A stretch of DNA of 8,189 nucleotides from Desulfobacteraceae bacterium (GTDB lineage: Bacteria; Desulfobacterota; DSM-4660; Desulfatiglandales; Desulfatiglandaceae). Below the pieces are notes generated by a model, which ran no database searches, was not told the DNA's origin, and was given only the letters and a program-made list of their open reading frames with translations. The stretch is taken from positions 1 to 8,189 of the forward strand of contig JABMQV010000578.1 of NCBI GenBank assembly GCA_013203065.1, given 5' to 3'. The translations under genes were made by a program, and so were the position numbers. Shown here one piece after another: positions 7,904 through 8,189 of this stretch. Each line of letters opens with the position of its first letter. Positions within the stretch are counted from its first letter, which is position 1.

Positions 7904-8189
7904 CTTCTTTAGGGTTCCATATCTTCGAAAAAATTCAAATCCAATCAGGCAAATTACCTCTGTACAGTACGGTCATCAACCAAAAACAGCCCCTGTTCCA
8001 GCCGAGTGAAGAGAAGCCCCCATGGGCATATTTTTTCAGAAGCGGCAGGGTCCTGGAGCAGCCGAGCACCCTCTTCATAAGGAGCGTTGGATACTTGTTT
8101 CTTAGACAGACACGAAGTACAATGTCAAGACAATATTCATCCCCAGCAAAAAACATATTAGCTCCCGATTAGACGCAGCCGTATCATGA
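7904..8189. other. right-hand non-genic stretch upstream of the M24 gene
   Basis: No convincing gene is present. On the minus strand a 73-codon ORF (8156-7935) begins 5 nt after GGGAG, but its product, rich in Cys and Trp, matches no family I recognise. The 8-mer CAGCCGAG occurs at 7999-8006 and 8059-8066, exactly 60 nt apart. A minus-strand TTGACA (8123-8128) could be a -35 box, but the hexamer 18 nt downstream (TAAGAA) is a poor -10. The promoter of the M24 gene presumably lies here or beyond the window edge. Confidence 0.4.

Noticed and set aside
8016..8037. GCCC-CCAT-GGGC followed by a run of six T, terminator-like on the plus strand
   Set aside because: The stem is only four pairs and no plus-strand gene ends nearby for it to serve.

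Overview
The window looks like ordinary chromosomal DNA from a Gram-negative bacterium. The gene families and the order rsmA-panC-metK-ahcY suggest Desulfobacterota (former Deltaproteobacteria). That placement is an inference from gene content and style, not from any marker gene. I see no rRNA, tRNA, CRISPR array, insertion sequence or phage gene.

Rightward block (1-5663). The window opens inside the 3' end of a DUF2062-type membrane protein gene. Its stop codon overlaps the start of rsmA (16S rRNA dimethyladenosine transferase) by one base. After a 133-nt gap come panC (pantothenate synthetase), metK (SAM synthetase) and ahcY (SAH hydrolase), spaced 28 and 59 nt apart, each with a usable ribosome binding site. 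A gene for a cyclic-nucleotide-binding domain joined to an FHA domain follows. MetK makes S-adenosylmethionine, RsmA and other methyltransferases consume it, and AhcY removes the SAH by-product, so two steps of the methyl cycle and one consumer sit together.

Leftward block (7890-5751). Two genes on the minus strand converge on the first block across an 87-nt gap. The first encodes an M24 'pita-bread' metallohydrolase-like protein, the second a classical short-chain dehydrogenase/reductase (SDR). They lie 97 nt apart, and the spacer holds an 11-bp hairpin that pairs fully only in the minus-strand transcript. The M24 protein keeps the five metal ligands but appears to lack the histidines used by prolidase-type peptidases. 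Its metal-ligand spacing resembles that of the DMSP lyase DddP, though the DddP catalytic aspartate also seems to be absent. Its substrate is therefore unknown. The SDR has a Ser where the catalytic-tetrad Asn is expected.

The right-hand 299 nt (7891-8189) contain no convincing gene: the strong ribosome binding site of the M24 gene, a doubtful 73-codon ORF and a short direct repeat.

No clearly new multi-gene system is visible. The most interesting items are the divergent M24/SDR pair, the cNMP-FHA fusion and a 23-residue insertion in AhcY.
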